From Bacillus sp. AFS055030 (GTDB taxonomy: Bacteria > Bacillota > Bacilli > Bacillales > Bacillaceae_G): a DNA stretch of 64,000 nucleotides. A model generated the notes under the pieces. It saw only the letters and a list, made by a program, of their open reading frames with translations. It was not told the origin of the DNA and searched no databases. Of the stretch, positions 9,383 to 18,764 are shown one piece after another (position 1 is the first letter of the stretch; every line of letters starts with the position of its first letter). A program made the position numbers and the translations under genes. The stretch covers positions 111,259 to 175,258 of the forward strand of contig NZ_NUGT01000080.1 of assembly GCF_002574545.1 (NCBI RefSeq), in the 5' to 3' direction.

Positions 9383-10274
9383 ATTGATTCATTTTTAAAT
9401 TTTTAATCGTAATTTTTTGGTGAACAGCATTTGTTGGACTAACTGGATATTTAAATACCTCATCGTTAATTCGTAGCTCAACATTATTAGAAGCACCAAT
9501 ATTTACAGTTACTTCGTTTTCATCTGTTAAGTCGTAGTTTTGAGTTTGTCCTTGTTTTAAAATTCCTGAATAGAACATTTTCCCATCAGCATTTTTTAAA
9601 TCAACATAACTTTCACCATTTGCAACTACTTCTAATTTAAATACATCAGTACCAGATAAAGAAATAGTAGTACGTTTACCCGCTGCAGAGTCAACAGTAA
9701 TTTTTTGTGCTGGTGTTTGCTCAGTCACATCATTTTTCGGTTTCTCTGTTTTTTTCGTATTATTATCTTTTGCCTGATCTAGCGCATTATTTTTCGGTTT
9801 TTCAATTTCAGAATTAGAGTTAGATTGAGTTTGATTCGTATCCGCAGATTTATCATCATTTTTTGACGGGAGCATCATATAAATAGCAATGCAAATTCCC
9901 ATGATAAGAATCGCTACTAGAATCCTTGGTAAATAATCCATTATTCGTGATGACTTAACATTGCTTAATGGTTCTTTAAGCTTTGATGATCTACTAGGGA
10001 TTTCTTCATGCTTCACTTCTTCTATTGTATTTGCCACTGTTGATTCCTCTACAACTGGCTTTTCATTTAGAAATCCAGAAACGTCAACACCAATTGTTTC
10101 TGCATATTGTCTAATAAATGCGCGAACATAAAATTGCCCTGGTAATATTTCATAATTACCTTCTTCAATTGCTTCGAGATAACGTTTCTGAATCTTCGTC
10201 AACTCTTGTACATTGTCAATTGATAAGCCTTTCGCTTCTCTTGCTTCTCGTAAAAATTTTCCTAATTCTGTCAC
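9381..10274 (-). CDS. rodZ: RodZ-like cytoskeletal membrane protein (YmfM)
   Basis: A 297-residue protein. It has an N-terminal helix-turn-helix (HTH_25) of the RodZ type (residues about 1-70, LGKFLREAREAKGLSIDNVQ), an acidic linker, one transmembrane helix (about 117-135), a Lys/Asn/Thr-rich low-complexity stretch and a C-terminal DUF4115 domain outside the membrane. It links MreB filaments to the cell-wall elongation machinery. The start is GTG at 10274 with GGGGTG upstream. It is placed 20 bases after ymfK and ahead of pgsA, the conserved Bacillus order. Confidence 0.93.
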   Translation of the reverse strand: MTELGKFLREAREAKGLSIDNVQELTKIQKRYLEAIEEGNYEILPGQFYVRAFIRQYAETIGVDVSGFLNEKPVVEESTVANTIEEVKHEEIPSRSSKLKEPLSNVKSSRIMDYLPRILVAILIMGICIAIYMMLPSKNDDKSADTNQTQSNSNSEIEKPKNNALDQAKDNNTKKTEKPKNDVTEQTPAQKITVDSAAGKRTTISLSGTDVFKLEVVANGESYVDLKNADGKMFYSGILKQGQTQNYDLTDENEVTVNIGASNNVELRINDEVFKYPVSPTNAVHQKITIKNLKMNQ

Positions 10275-10294
10275 AAGTTACACCCCAACTAACT

Positions 10295-11086
10295 TTAAAA
10301 ATCAAACATTGAGAACGAGTTGTGTCCATTTTTATCCATTTGGTCTACAAGTTCATATTTAATTTCTTCATTTTCATCATTTCTTAATTCGATTATGTAA
10401 TCAAAATCTTCTAAAGAGTATTCAGTTTGCTGTACAAATACATCAGGATGCTCTACTACTTTCACAGAAGACATCGCCATAATTTCGCGAACCAATTGCC
10501 AATGTTGCTCATTCGCTCTTCTATGAGAAAGTATGCCATCAATAATAAATACATTTTCTGAATTATATTCGTCTTCTATTAATTGACTTCTTAATGTTTG
10601 TTTAATTAATGTTGATGAAACAAATAACCAGCGTTTATTTGCACATACACTTGCTGCTACAACTGATTCTGTTTTACCAACACGAGGCATCCCTCTAATT
10701 CCGATTAGCTTATGGCCAGGCATTTTAAATAACTCTGCCATAAAATCAACAAGCATACCTAAATCATCGCGGACAAAACGAAAAGTCTTTTTATCATCAA
10801 CGTCTCGTTGAATATAAGTACCATGTCTCACAGCTAAGCGATCTCTTAGAGTTGGCTTTCTAAGTTTAATTATTGTTATATTGTCCATAGTATTTAAAAT
10901 TGATTCAAATCTAGTAATTTGATCATCGTTATCGCAACCAAGTAACATGCCGCGTTTCATTGTGTCGACACCATTGATTGTTAAAATATTAATCCCTAGC
11001 ATACCGATTAGTGATGCAATATCTCCAAGTAGTCCAGGGCGATTCTTATGTATTTCATACTCAAAATACCATTCGATTAACTCCAT
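10295..11086 (-). CDS. ymfK: YmfK family protein (DUF3388) with ACT-like and P-loop regions
   Basis: A 263-residue conserved Bacillus protein of unknown function. The first ~75 residues read like an ACT regulatory domain (FEYEIHKNRPGLLGDIASLI). A clear P-loop GMPRVGKT lies at residues 132-139, and the hydrophobic strand NVFIIDGIL could be Walker B. This suggests nucleotide binding with small-molecule sensing, which is inference. The ribosome-binding site AGGGGG precedes the ATG. Neighbours rodZ and ymfI match B. subtilis, but ymfJ, normally between ymfI and ymfK, is absent from the 112-base gap. Confidence 0.85.
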   Translation of the reverse strand: MELIEWYFEYEIHKNRPGLLGDIASLIGMLGINILTINGVDTMKRGMLLGCDNDDQITRFESILNTMDNITIIKLRKPTLRDRLAVRHGTYIQRDVDDKKTFRFVRDDLGMLVDFMAELFKMPGHKLIGIRGMPRVGKTESVVAASVCANKRWLFVSSTLIKQTLRSQLIEDEYNSENVFIIDGILSHRRANEQHWQLVREIMAMSSVKVVEHPDVFVQQTEYSLEDFDYIIELRNDENEEIKYELVDQMDKNGHNSFSMFDF

Positions 11087-11198
11087 ACCTATACCCCCTA
11101 TTTGTTAACTACTTAACTCTACAATTAATAATAAACGATTTCGCCATAATATAAAAGGTAAAATATGTGAAATAAATAACTTTCGATAGGAAATTTTA

Positions 11199-11927
11199 CT
11201 ATGAAGTATGCCAACCGCCGTTTACTCCAAGAATTTGGCCAGTAATATAAGAAGATTGTTCGGAAATAAGGAAATTTACTGTATTTGCAATTTCACTTGG
11301 AATAGCTAAACGATTCATCGGAATATCATTTGCAATCTCTTTTAAATCTTCTTCACTAAATGTATTTAACATATTCGTTTTTACGGCCCCTGGAGCAACG
11401 GCATTTACTTTTATTCCACTTGGCCCTAGCTCTTTAGCTAATGCCATTACATAGGCATTTTGAGCACCTTTTGTAGTTGAGTATAATACTTCACATGATG
11501 CACCAATTTGTCCCCAAATAGACGAAATAACGACGATACTACCAGATTTTTTTGCAACCATATTAGGAAGAAAATGATTAACTACCTTTATCAAACTTTT
11601 AATATGTAATTGAGTCATTCGATCAATTTCTTCATCACTTACATCGTTAATTAAACCTAAGACTGAAAAACCCGATGCATATACAATTGAATCAATAGTA
11701 TCAGTAATTTGTGATGTTAAAATTTCAACGCCATTTTCAACTGATAAGTCCGCTTGAACGAATTGGCAATTTACCTTAAACTCATTAGCCAATTCAACCA
11801 GTTCATTAAGTGGCTCTTTCTTACTATTATAATGAACAACTAAATCATATTTTTCATTTATTAATTTTTTTGAAATTGCTAAGCCAATGTCACCACTAGC
11901 TCCTACTACTAGAATTCTTTTTCTCAT
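11199..11927 (-). CDS. ymfI: SDR-family reductase YmfI (EF-P modification)
   Basis: A 242-residue short-chain dehydrogenase: NADP-binding GASGDIGLAIS near the start, the catalytic serine in VVISSIWGQIG and the Y-x3-K motif YSTTKGAQ. In B. subtilis YmfI reduces the 5-aminopentanone intermediate on elongation factor P to 5-aminopentanol. That role is transferred by synteny with ymfF/ymfH and ymfK; the fold alone would also fit FabG-like ketoacyl reductases. The start has TGGAG upstream. An AT-rich gap with the ymfH terminator separates it from ymfH. Confidence 0.87.
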   Translation of the reverse strand: MRKRILVVGASGDIGLAISKKLINEKYDLVVHYNSKKEPLNELVELANEFKVNCQFVQADLSVENGVEILTSQITDTIDSIVYASGFSVLGLINDVSDEEIDRMTQLHIKSLIKVVNHFLPNMVAKKSGSIVVISSIWGQIGASCEVLYSTTKGAQNAYVMALAKELGPSGIKVNAVAPGAVKTNMLNTFSEEDLKEIANDIPMNRLAIPSEIANTVNFLISEQSSYITGQILGVNGGWHTS

Positions 11928-12078
11928 TTATTTATAATCTCCATTTATGAAGTTTTAAAGCAGGATTAATAGTATTAATAAATATAAAGGTTGAATAGAG
12001 GGGAATAGCTCTTTAAAAATTTTTATTAATCTATATCAAAATTAGATTTTTTAATAACCATCAAATTTTATAAATTTC

Positions 12079-12107
12079 AAAAAGCATCCCATTAAAGGAT
12101 GCTTTTA
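12079..12107 (-). terminator. ymfH terminator
   Basis: AAAAGCATCC/GGATGCTTTT stem around a short loop, directly after the ymfH stop, with a T-rich 3' side on the minus strand. Confidence 0.85.
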
Positions 12108-12113
12108 ATTTAT

Positions 12114-13397
12114 TTAATGAGGAAGAACAAAAAACTCACTCATATAGTCTTCATTTATTAGATGACTAGCACTTTCTTTTAAATCCTCTACAGAAATAGA
12201 TTGTAACACAGAAACAATATCAAATAAATGCATATCTAAGAACGCATATCGTGTAAATTGGTTTGCGATATATTCCGGAGAATTTAGCGAGCGTAAGAAG
12301 CCGCCGATTTTCTTTTTAACGACGCGATCGACAATTTCTTTTTCCCACTGTTGATTTTTTGCGTCTAATAATACTTCTTTTATTTTTTCAGACAGTTTTT
12401 CAGGTGAAGTAGAATCTCCTCCAATGATTGCAAAGGCAAAACCATTTTCTGCTGAGTAATCATATGAGAACGTATCATCGATTAAACCATCCTCATACAT
12501 TTGTTGATACGTATTTGAACCTTTACCAAATAAATAGTCAAGTAATACGGAAATGGATAATTCATGCTTTAGTAATTCGCTTCCACCTTTAGGTGCTGAA
12601 AAATCTTTCACACCAACTAATACTTTCGATGATTGAACATTCATATGTAACACTTTTTTCTTCACTGCAGATTCAGGCGTTTCTTCTGGGAAAAATCTCT
12701 TTATTTCATTTGCATCTTTAAACGTTTTTTTGCTTTGATTGTCTTTAATTAAATTCATTGTTTTTTCAGGGTCTACAGGACCTACAACAAAAAACAACAT
12801 ATTACTTGGATGATAAAAAGTTTCGTAACAAGTGTAAAGTAATTCTTTTGTAATTTTTGAAATAGATTCAACTGTACCAGCAATATCTGTTCGAACAGGA
12901 TGTTTACCATATAAATTTGCAATCATCCCAAAATATTGTCTCCAGTCAGGGTTATCTTCGTACATTTTAATTTCTTGACCAATAATCCCTTTTTCCTTTT
13001 CAACACTTTGATCAGAAAAATATGGATCTTGAACAAAATCAATTAGAGTCATTAAATTTTGTTCTACATTATTCGTTGCAGAGAATAAATAAGCAGTTCG
13101 TGTAAAACTTGTAAACGCATTAGAGGAGGCACCTTGTTTACTAAAAACCTGGAATACATCCCCATCTTTCTTTTCAAACAATTTGTGCTCTAAAAAATGA
13201 GCAATCCCATCTGGTACTACTAATTTTTCATCTTTTCCTAAAGGAATAAATTCAGAATCAATCGAACCGTATTTTGTTGTAAAGGTCGCATATGTTTTGT
13301 TGTAGCCTTGTTTAGGAAGAATATATACTTTTAAACCGTTTTCAAGTTCCTCGAAATAAAGCGTTTCATTCAATTGTTCAAAATACTTTTTTTCCAT
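12114..13397 (-). CDS. ymfH: M16 family metallopeptidase YmfH
   Basis: A 427-residue pitrilysin-family protease with an intact zinc motif HFLEH (H67, E70, H71) and the downstream glutamate region. It pairs with YmfF, as in processing-peptidase heterodimers where one subunit is catalytic. RefSeq-type names link this pair to EF-P 5-aminopentanol modification; the exact substrate is not known to me. Its ATG overlaps the ymfF stop by one base (TAATG), showing translational coupling. Confidence 0.9.
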   Translation of the reverse strand: MEKKYFEQLNETLYFEELENGLKVYILPKQGYNKTYATFTTKYGSIDSEFIPLGKDEKLVVPDGIAHFLEHKLFEKKDGDVFQVFSKQGASSNAFTSFTRTAYLFSATNNVEQNLMTLIDFVQDPYFSDQSVEKEKGIIGQEIKMYEDNPDWRQYFGMIANLYGKHPVRTDIAGTVESISKITKELLYTCYETFYHPSNMLFFVVGPVDPEKTMNLIKDNQSKKTFKDANEIKRFFPEETPESAVKKKVLHMNVQSSKVLVGVKDFSAPKGGSELLKHELSISVLLDYLFGKGSNTYQQMYEDGLIDDTFSYDYSAENGFAFAIIGGDSTSPEKLSEKIKEVLLDAKNQQWEKEIVDRVVKKKIGGFLRSLNSPEYIANQFTRYAFLDMHLFDIVSVLQSISVEDLKESASHLINEDYMSEFFVLPH

Positions 13398-14674
13398 TAT
13401 GCTCCCTCCTGACCTTTTAAGAAATAAGTTGTGTGAAGCTTTATTTTATTTGCTACAGCCACGATTTCATCTTTCGTAACTTTTTCGATTTCAGGGAACC
13501 AATCCTCAATCGGACGTTCATTTCCCGCAGCTTGGTCATTGAATAATGTTTCAATGATTCCATAAGCAGTGTCCATGCTTTCTAAAAGACTGTTTTTAAT
13601 GACTAATTTTGTTTGGTCTATTTCTCCTTCAGTGAAATTTCCCTTTTTCATCTCTTCAAGTTGCTCAGCAATAATTGTTGTTGCTTTTTCATAATTTTCA
13701 CTTGCTATACCTGACATAACCATTAAAATTGATTTATGACTTTCAAAACGAGAAGCAGCATAGTATGCTAAACTATTTTTTTCTCGAACATTAATAAATA
13801 ATTTTGAATGAGAGTATCCGCCAAAAAGACCATTAAATACTTGAAGTGCAAAGTAATCAGGATCTTTAATTGAAATCCCAGTAGTATAGCCAATGTGTAG
13901 TTTAGCCTGATTTAATTTTTGCTCTTCAATTACTTCATTTGGAGAATTGACTGGCGTTGCTTTTGTTGTATCTACCGTTAATTTTTCACTAGTTGTGTTT
14001 CGAAAATTCTCTTCAACTAATTGTTTACATTGATCAAATTCAACATCTCCAACGATATAAAGATCAATTAAATCTTGTTGTAAAGCTTTTTCATAATACT
14101 TATAAAGTGACTCAGCTGTAATTGAATATACATCTTCTGTTTTTCCATTTGCAAGTAATGCATAAGGGTCATCCTTAAACATTTCTTCCACTAATCGTTG
14201 ATTTGCAAATTTCAATTTATCATCATTAATTGACTGAATTCGCTGTATTTGTGTTCTTTTTTGAGTTTCAACATGTTTAGCTGAAAATACCCCATTTTCT
14301 AAAAATGGATTTTGCCAAATTGAAGCAATCAGCATGAGCGCTTCATTTAATAATGAACCTTGATTTGAAAGGTATTTTTCATTTGCAATGTCAATTGTAA
14401 ATGACATAACATGATAATCACCTTTTTTAGAAACGTCTACAAAAAAGGTCGCCCCATATAATTCTTCTAATTTCCTTCTAATTTCACCATTTGTAGGAAG
14501 ATCTTTTGTCCCACTTTGCAATACATAAGGTAAAATTCCGCGATACGATACTGTATCTTCTTCAAGTTTTCCACGGATTTTTAACGTAATCGAATTTGTT
14601 TTAAACTTTTCAGTTGTTACCACATGTAGTTTAATACCGTTAATATCACTATTTTTGTACTGTAACAAATTCAA
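13397..14674 (-). CDS. ymfF: M16 family peptidase-like protein YmfF (no zinc motif)
   Basis: A 425-residue M16 homologue that lacks the HxxEH motif at the expected N-terminal position (the region reads RGILPYVLQSGTKDLP), so it is probably the non-catalytic partner of YmfH. Its C-terminal half keeps the family pattern (GLFGGYSHSKLFINVREKNSLAYYA). The start is TTG at 14674 with AGGAGGG 6 bases upstream; no better ATG is nearby. It heads a two-gene unit with ymfH. Confidence 0.88.
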   Translation of the reverse strand: MNLLQYKNSDINGIKLHVVTTEKFKTNSITLKIRGKLEEDTVSYRGILPYVLQSGTKDLPTNGEIRRKLEELYGATFFVDVSKKGDYHVMSFTIDIANEKYLSNQGSLLNEALMLIASIWQNPFLENGVFSAKHVETQKRTQIQRIQSINDDKLKFANQRLVEEMFKDDPYALLANGKTEDVYSITAESLYKYYEKALQQDLIDLYIVGDVEFDQCKQLVEENFRNTTSEKLTVDTTKATPVNSPNEVIEEQKLNQAKLHIGYTTGISIKDPDYFALQVFNGLFGGYSHSKLFINVREKNSLAYYAASRFESHKSILMVMSGIASENYEKATTIIAEQLEEMKKGNFTEGEIDQTKLVIKNSLLESMDTAYGIIETLFNDQAAGNERPIEDWFPEIEKVTKDEIVAVANKIKLHTTYFLKGQEGA

Positions 14675-14821
14675 ATTGAACCCTCCTTAGTCAAATACTA
14701 TTTACTCATGTTTATTTCCAATATCTTCATTGTATCTCTAATTTTACCAAAAATAAAACCTACTGCTTAGTTTACCCAAAATAATTAATTCAAATAAAAG
14801 ATGAATTTTATTACAGAATTG

Positions 14822-14858
14822 AAAAAAGGCATTGTTCTTCTTAAAGAACATACCTTGT
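14822..14858 (-). terminator. Terminator-like hairpin upstream of ymfF
   Basis: On the minus strand AAGG-ATGTTCTT pairs with AAGAAC-ATGCCTT and runs into TTTTTTC. It is a second stop after the nupQ terminator. The rest of 14675-14930 shows no gene and only weak promoter matches for ymfF. Confidence 0.6.
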
Positions 14859-14930
14859 TAATTGTAAAAAGATCAAACTTTCTTAATTGAGATATATTTG
14901 GGGATGTATTGACAACATCATTTTAAACAG

Positions 14931-14962
14931 AAAAAAAGCTTCCTAATTAAATTAGGAAGCTT
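14931..14962 (-). terminator. nupQ terminator
   Basis: A perfect 12-13-bp palindrome AAGCTTCCTAATT/AATTAGGAAGCTT, 12 bases after the nupQ stop, followed on the minus strand by seven T. Confidence 0.9.
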
Positions 14963-14974
14963 CAACACTTTTAT

Positions 14975-15922
14975 TTATCGTTTACCTTTTTCATACGCAA
15001 CACCAACTGATTTTGGTGCTTGAGATGATTTTGAGAAAATTACTAATGCAATTAAAGTTACTACGTAAGGGAATAACTTTAATGCTAATGGTGGAATATG
15101 AGCTAAACTTGGAATAACTTGCGATACATTGGCAATTGTTGTAGCAACACCAAAGAATAATGTCGCAGCTAAAATCCCAAGTGGTTTCCATTGACCAAAA
15201 ATTAATGCAGCAATTGCTAAGAAACCAAGCCCTGCAACACTTCCTGTAAATTCGCCAGAGTATGTTACTAAAATAATTGCTCCACCTAATCCAGAAAATG
15301 CACCAGAAATAATAACACCAAGATAACGAATACGGTATACGTTAATACCTGCTGCATCTGCTGCTTGTGGATATTCACCACATGCACGTAGGCGTAAGCC
15401 TAAACGAGTTTTATAAAGTATAAATGTACTAATGATTAGAATTGCGATTACTAACCATGTTGTAGAATACGTGTTTTTAAATAATAAGTCTCCAAGAATT
15501 GGAATGTCCTTTAAAACTGGAATATCAGTACGTGTTATACCATTAATACTGATGTTTCCTGATCCAGTAATATTTCTTGCTAAGAAGATTGTTAAAGCAC
15601 CTGCAATCATATTAATTGCGATACCACTAATTACTTGATCTGCGTGTAAATTAATACTAGCAAAGGCATGTAGTAAAGAAAATAAAGCACCAGTAAGAAC
15701 TGCAACAAGAATCCCTACCCAGATTACCCAAACTTCACCTTGATGAGTTTCTTGAAGTTTTGAAATTGTTAAGGCACTAGCGAAACCACCAACGACCATT
15801 AAACCTTCTAAACCAATATTTACGACACCGCTTCGCTCAGAAAATAAACCGCCTAATGCTACGATTAATAATGGAATCGTATAGGCAATTGCATATGGGA
15901 AAATTTGTATAATTAAATCCAT
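14975..15922 (-). CDS. nupQ: Nucleoside ABC transporter permease
   Basis: A 315-residue BPD_transp_2-type permease (GLFSERSGVVNIGLEGLMVVGG motif) with about 8-9 hydrophobic helices. It pairs with NupP and the ATPase NupO to import nucleosides; the B. subtilis counterpart (YufNOPQ) takes up guanosine. It is the last gene of the transporter set, 3 bases after nupP, with a strong terminator behind it. The ribosome-binding site GAAGGTG lies upstream of the ATG. Substrate is inferred from family. Confidence 0.9.
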   Translation of the reverse strand: MDLIIQIFPYAIAYTIPLLIVALGGLFSERSGVVNIGLEGLMVVGGFASALTISKLQETHQGEVWVIWVGILVAVLTGALFSLLHAFASINLHADQVISGIAINMIAGALTIFLARNITGSGNISINGITRTDIPVLKDIPILGDLLFKNTYSTTWLVIAILIISTFILYKTRLGLRLRACGEYPQAADAAGINVYRIRYLGVIISGAFSGLGGAIILVTYSGEFTGSVAGLGFLAIAALIFGQWKPLGILAATLFFGVATTIANVSQVIPSLAHIPPLALKLFPYVVTLIALVIFSKSSQAPKSVGVAYEKGKR

Positions 15923-15925
15923 GCC

Positions 15926-16993
15926 TTATTTCACCTTCTCTCCTACATTGCTGTTTTTGTACTTACGTGATTTGGATACTCGATCGATTACTTTTTTAAT
16001 TAAAATACTAGTTGCTGAGAAATAAATAATGATTGCAATGATAACATCAGCTATATCTGGTGGAATCGAAGTCATTGCACTCATAAAGCCTTTACCAGAA
16101 TATAATAGTCCGAAGAAGATTGCTGAGAAAAATACGCCAATTGGTGTATTCATTCCTAAAAGTGCAACGGCAATTCCGTCGAATCCTTCAGTAGGTAAAA
16201 CACCTATTTGAATTAATGATGCATTACCAGCATATTGAACAACACCCGCTAAGCCAGCAAGTCCGCCTGAAATCATCATTGATAAAATAACATTTCTATT
16301 TACAGAGATACCTGCGTATTCAGCAGCACTACGGTTATAACCTACAGCTTTTAACTCATATCCTAATACTGTACGATTAATAATAAATGAAATGATGATT
16401 ACCATAATAACTGCAATAAATAAACCAAAGTTTATATATGAATCACCAAATAAATTTGATAAAAATGGCATTTTTAATGTTGCAGAATCTGCAAGCATTT
16501 TTGACTCTGTTTCTGTACTACCTTTAAAATATTGTGGTACTAAATAGTAAACTGTCCAGTATGCAATCCAGTTCATCATGATTGTAGAAACTACTTCATG
16601 AACATTAAATTTCGCTTTCAATAGTCCTGGAATAAATGCCCAAGCTGCACCCGCTAAAAAGGCTACAATTACCATAATCGGAACTAAGATCAGCGTAGGT
16701 AAATCGACAGTTAAACCAACTGCAGAAGCACAAAATCCTGCAAATAGCATTTGCCCAGCTGCACCAATATTAAATAAACCCGTTCTGAATGCAAAAGCAA
16801 CAGAAAGTCCTGTTAGAACTAATGGAGTAGCAGTAGCAAGTGTATTTCCAATACGCTCTGGATCTTTTAATCCACCTTGGAATAAATAAGTAAACCCTTC
16901 TACTGGATCATTACCTGTTACAAAAATTAATAGTGCTCCAGCTAGTAAACCTAATAATATGGCAATTAAAGAAATGATTCCTCCCTTTTTCAT
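15926..16993 (-). CDS. nupP: Nucleoside ABC transporter permease
   Basis: A 355-residue multi-pass permease of the branched-chain-type importer fold (FRTGLFNIGAAGQMLFAG motif, paralogous to the SGVVNIGLEGLM motif of NupQ). It forms the membrane channel with NupQ. The ATG overlaps the nupO stop by 4 bases (ATGA), with GAGGTGAAGGGG upstream. A long N-terminal hydrophobic helix and a basic C-terminal tail are visible. Confidence 0.9.
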   Translation of the reverse strand: MKKGGIISLIAILLGLLAGALLIFVTGNDPVEGFTYLFQGGLKDPERIGNTLATATPLVLTGLSVAFAFRTGLFNIGAAGQMLFAGFCASAVGLTVDLPTLILVPIMVIVAFLAGAAWAFIPGLLKAKFNVHEVVSTIMMNWIAYWTVYYLVPQYFKGSTETESKMLADSATLKMPFLSNLFGDSYINFGLFIAVIMVIIISFIINRTVLGYELKAVGYNRSAAEYAGISVNRNVILSMMISGGLAGLAGVVQYAGNASLIQIGVLPTEGFDGIAVALLGMNTPIGVFFSAIFFGLLYSGKGFMSAMTSIPPDIADVIIAIIIYFSATSILIKKVIDRVSKSRKYKNSNVGEKVK

Positions 16994-18513
16994 GCCCCTT
17001 CACCTCTCCTTATACCAGCCATCATTAAACCTAATTCATCTTCATTTGTGTCTTTAGCATTAACGATATCAACGATTTCACCAGCGTTTACAATTGCAAT
17101 TCGATCAGATAAATTTAAAACTTCATCTAGCTCTAACGAGATTAATAGGACAGCTTTTCCGCTATCTCTTTGCTCTATCAATCTCTTGTGAATATACTCA
17201 ATTGAACCTACGTCTAATCCACGAGTTGGCTGACATGCAATTAATAACTCAGGCTTAAGTTCGATTTCACGACCAATGATTGCCTTTTGTTGATTTCCTC
17301 CAGACATTGATTCAACGACTGTTTTAGCACCTTCACCTGAACGTACATCGAATTCTTCAATGATTTTTTTTGCATGTTTGGCAATCGCAGCTTTATCTAA
17401 CACCCCATATTTAGAGAATGGCTCTTGATTATAAATCTCTAGAACAACGTTTTCTTCAATTGTATATTCAAGAACAAGACCTCTTTTTTGACGATCCTCT
17501 GGAATATGTGCAATACCGCTTCTAATTCGATCGCGTATACTATGTTTTGTAATATCTTGATTTTTTAATAAAATAGAACCTTCTTCAATCGGTCTTAATC
17601 CTGTAATTGCTTCAACAAGTTCAGTTTGACCATTTCCTTCTACTCCGGCAATCCCAACAATTTCACCTGCTCGAACTTGAAGTGAAGCATTTTTTAAACC
17701 TAATACTTTTTTATTATTTTTTACACTTAGATTGTTAATATCTAATACAACTTCACCAGGCTTCGATTCTACTTTATCTACTTTGAAAGACACCTGACGT
17801 CCGACCATCATAGACGCCATTTCAGATTCAGACGTTTGTTTTACATCAACAGTACCAATATATTTTCCATGACGAATAACCGTACATTGATCAGCAACAG
17901 CTTTAATTTCTTTTAATTTATGTGTAATGATAATAATAGACTTGCCTTCATTAATTAAATTTTTAATAATCTTCATTAAATCTTGAATCTCTTGTGGAGT
18001 AAGTACTGCTGTTGGCTCATCTAGGATTAATACTTCTGCATTACGGTATAATGTTTTTAAAATTTCGACTCTTTGTTGCATCCCTACTGAAATATCTTCA
18101 ATTTTTGCATATGGATCTACATTTAATCCGTAAGTTTTAGAAAGCTCTTCGATTCGTTTTGCTGCAGTCTTGATATCAACGACTAAACCTTTTTTAGGTT
18201 CAAGACCTAAAATAATATTTTCTGTTACAGTAAAATTCGAAACTAATTTAAAATGTTGGTGAACCATTCCGATTCCTAGTTCATTTGCAACATTTGGATT
18301 TGAAATTTTAACCTCTTTACCTTTTACTTTTATAATTCCTTTTTCAGGAGAGTACATTCCAAAAAGGACGGACATTAAAGTTGATTTCCCTGCTCCGTTT
18401 TCACCTAATAAAGCATGAACTTCCCCTTTTTTTAATCGTAGTGTAATATTATCGTTCGCTATAATGCCAGGAAACTCTTTAGTTATATTTAGCATCTCCA
18501 CTACATATTCCAT
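16990..18513 (-). CDS. nupO: Nucleoside ABC transporter ATP-binding protein
   Basis: A 507-residue ATPase with two fused ABC domains. The first has Walker A GENGAGKST, signature ISVGMQQR and Walker B EVLILDEPTA. The second has a degenerate P-loop (GVEGNGQTEL) with signature SMSGGNQQ, as usual for sugar/nucleoside importers of this type. It energises uptake through NupP/NupQ. AAGGAGG lies 7 bases before the ATG. Two hairpins in the 250-base gap after nupN may lower its expression relative to the binding protein. Confidence 0.93.
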   Translation of the reverse strand: MEYVVEMLNITKEFPGIIANDNITLRLKKGEVHALLGENGAGKSTLMSVLFGMYSPEKGIIKVKGKEVKISNPNVANELGIGMVHQHFKLVSNFTVTENIILGLEPKKGLVVDIKTAAKRIEELSKTYGLNVDPYAKIEDISVGMQQRVEILKTLYRNAEVLILDEPTAVLTPQEIQDLMKIIKNLINEGKSIIIITHKLKEIKAVADQCTVIRHGKYIGTVDVKQTSESEMASMMVGRQVSFKVDKVESKPGEVVLDINNLSVKNNKKVLGLKNASLQVRAGEIVGIAGVEGNGQTELVEAITGLRPIEEGSILLKNQDITKHSIRDRIRSGIAHIPEDRQKRGLVLEYTIEENVVLEIYNQEPFSKYGVLDKAAIAKHAKKIIEEFDVRSGEGAKTVVESMSGGNQQKAIIGREIELKPELLIACQPTRGLDVGSIEYIHKRLIEQRDSGKAVLLISLELDEVLNLSDRIAIVNAGEIVDIVNAKDTNEDELGLMMAGIRRGEGA

Positions 18514-18634
18514 AATTTTCCTCCTTGTATATTACGAAGTCATTTATTTTTAAAGTTTAACTTGATTTCGAAATATTTTTCTCGATTTTATTCTTTAGGG
18601 AGGGTTTTTCTAAGCTCACCCGATACTCATGCCC

Positions 18635-18679
18635 TAATCAATTGGAAGCTTTACCAATATAAGTGCTTACAATTGATTA
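18635..18679. other. Inverted repeat in the nupN-nupO gap
   Basis: A perfect 10-bp pair TAATCAATTG (18635-18644) / CAATTGATTA (18670-18679) closes a 25-base loop. No T run follows, so it looks like an RNA structure or operator instead of a terminator. Confidence 0.5.
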
Positions 18680-18710
18680 AAGTATGAATTGCTAAAATCA
18701 TTTATAGGGT

Positions 18711-18752
18711 AGAAGAAGCATATAAAAGGATTTCCTTTCCTATGCTTCTTCT
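18711..18752 (-). other. Stable hairpin just after nupN
   Basis: A 12-bp stem AGAAGAAGCATA/TATGCTTCTTCT with further inner pairing (AAAGG/CCTTT) begins 13 bases after the nupN stop. It has no clear U tract. It probably protects the nupN message 3' end or partly attenuates transcription into nupOPQ, the usual way to make excess binding protein. Confidence 0.6.
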
Positions 18753-18764
18753 TTCATTTATTAA

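Noticed and set aside
11087-11198. Search for ymfJ between ymfI and ymfK
   Set aside because: The 112-base gap cannot hold an ~85-codon gene and no remnant was seen.
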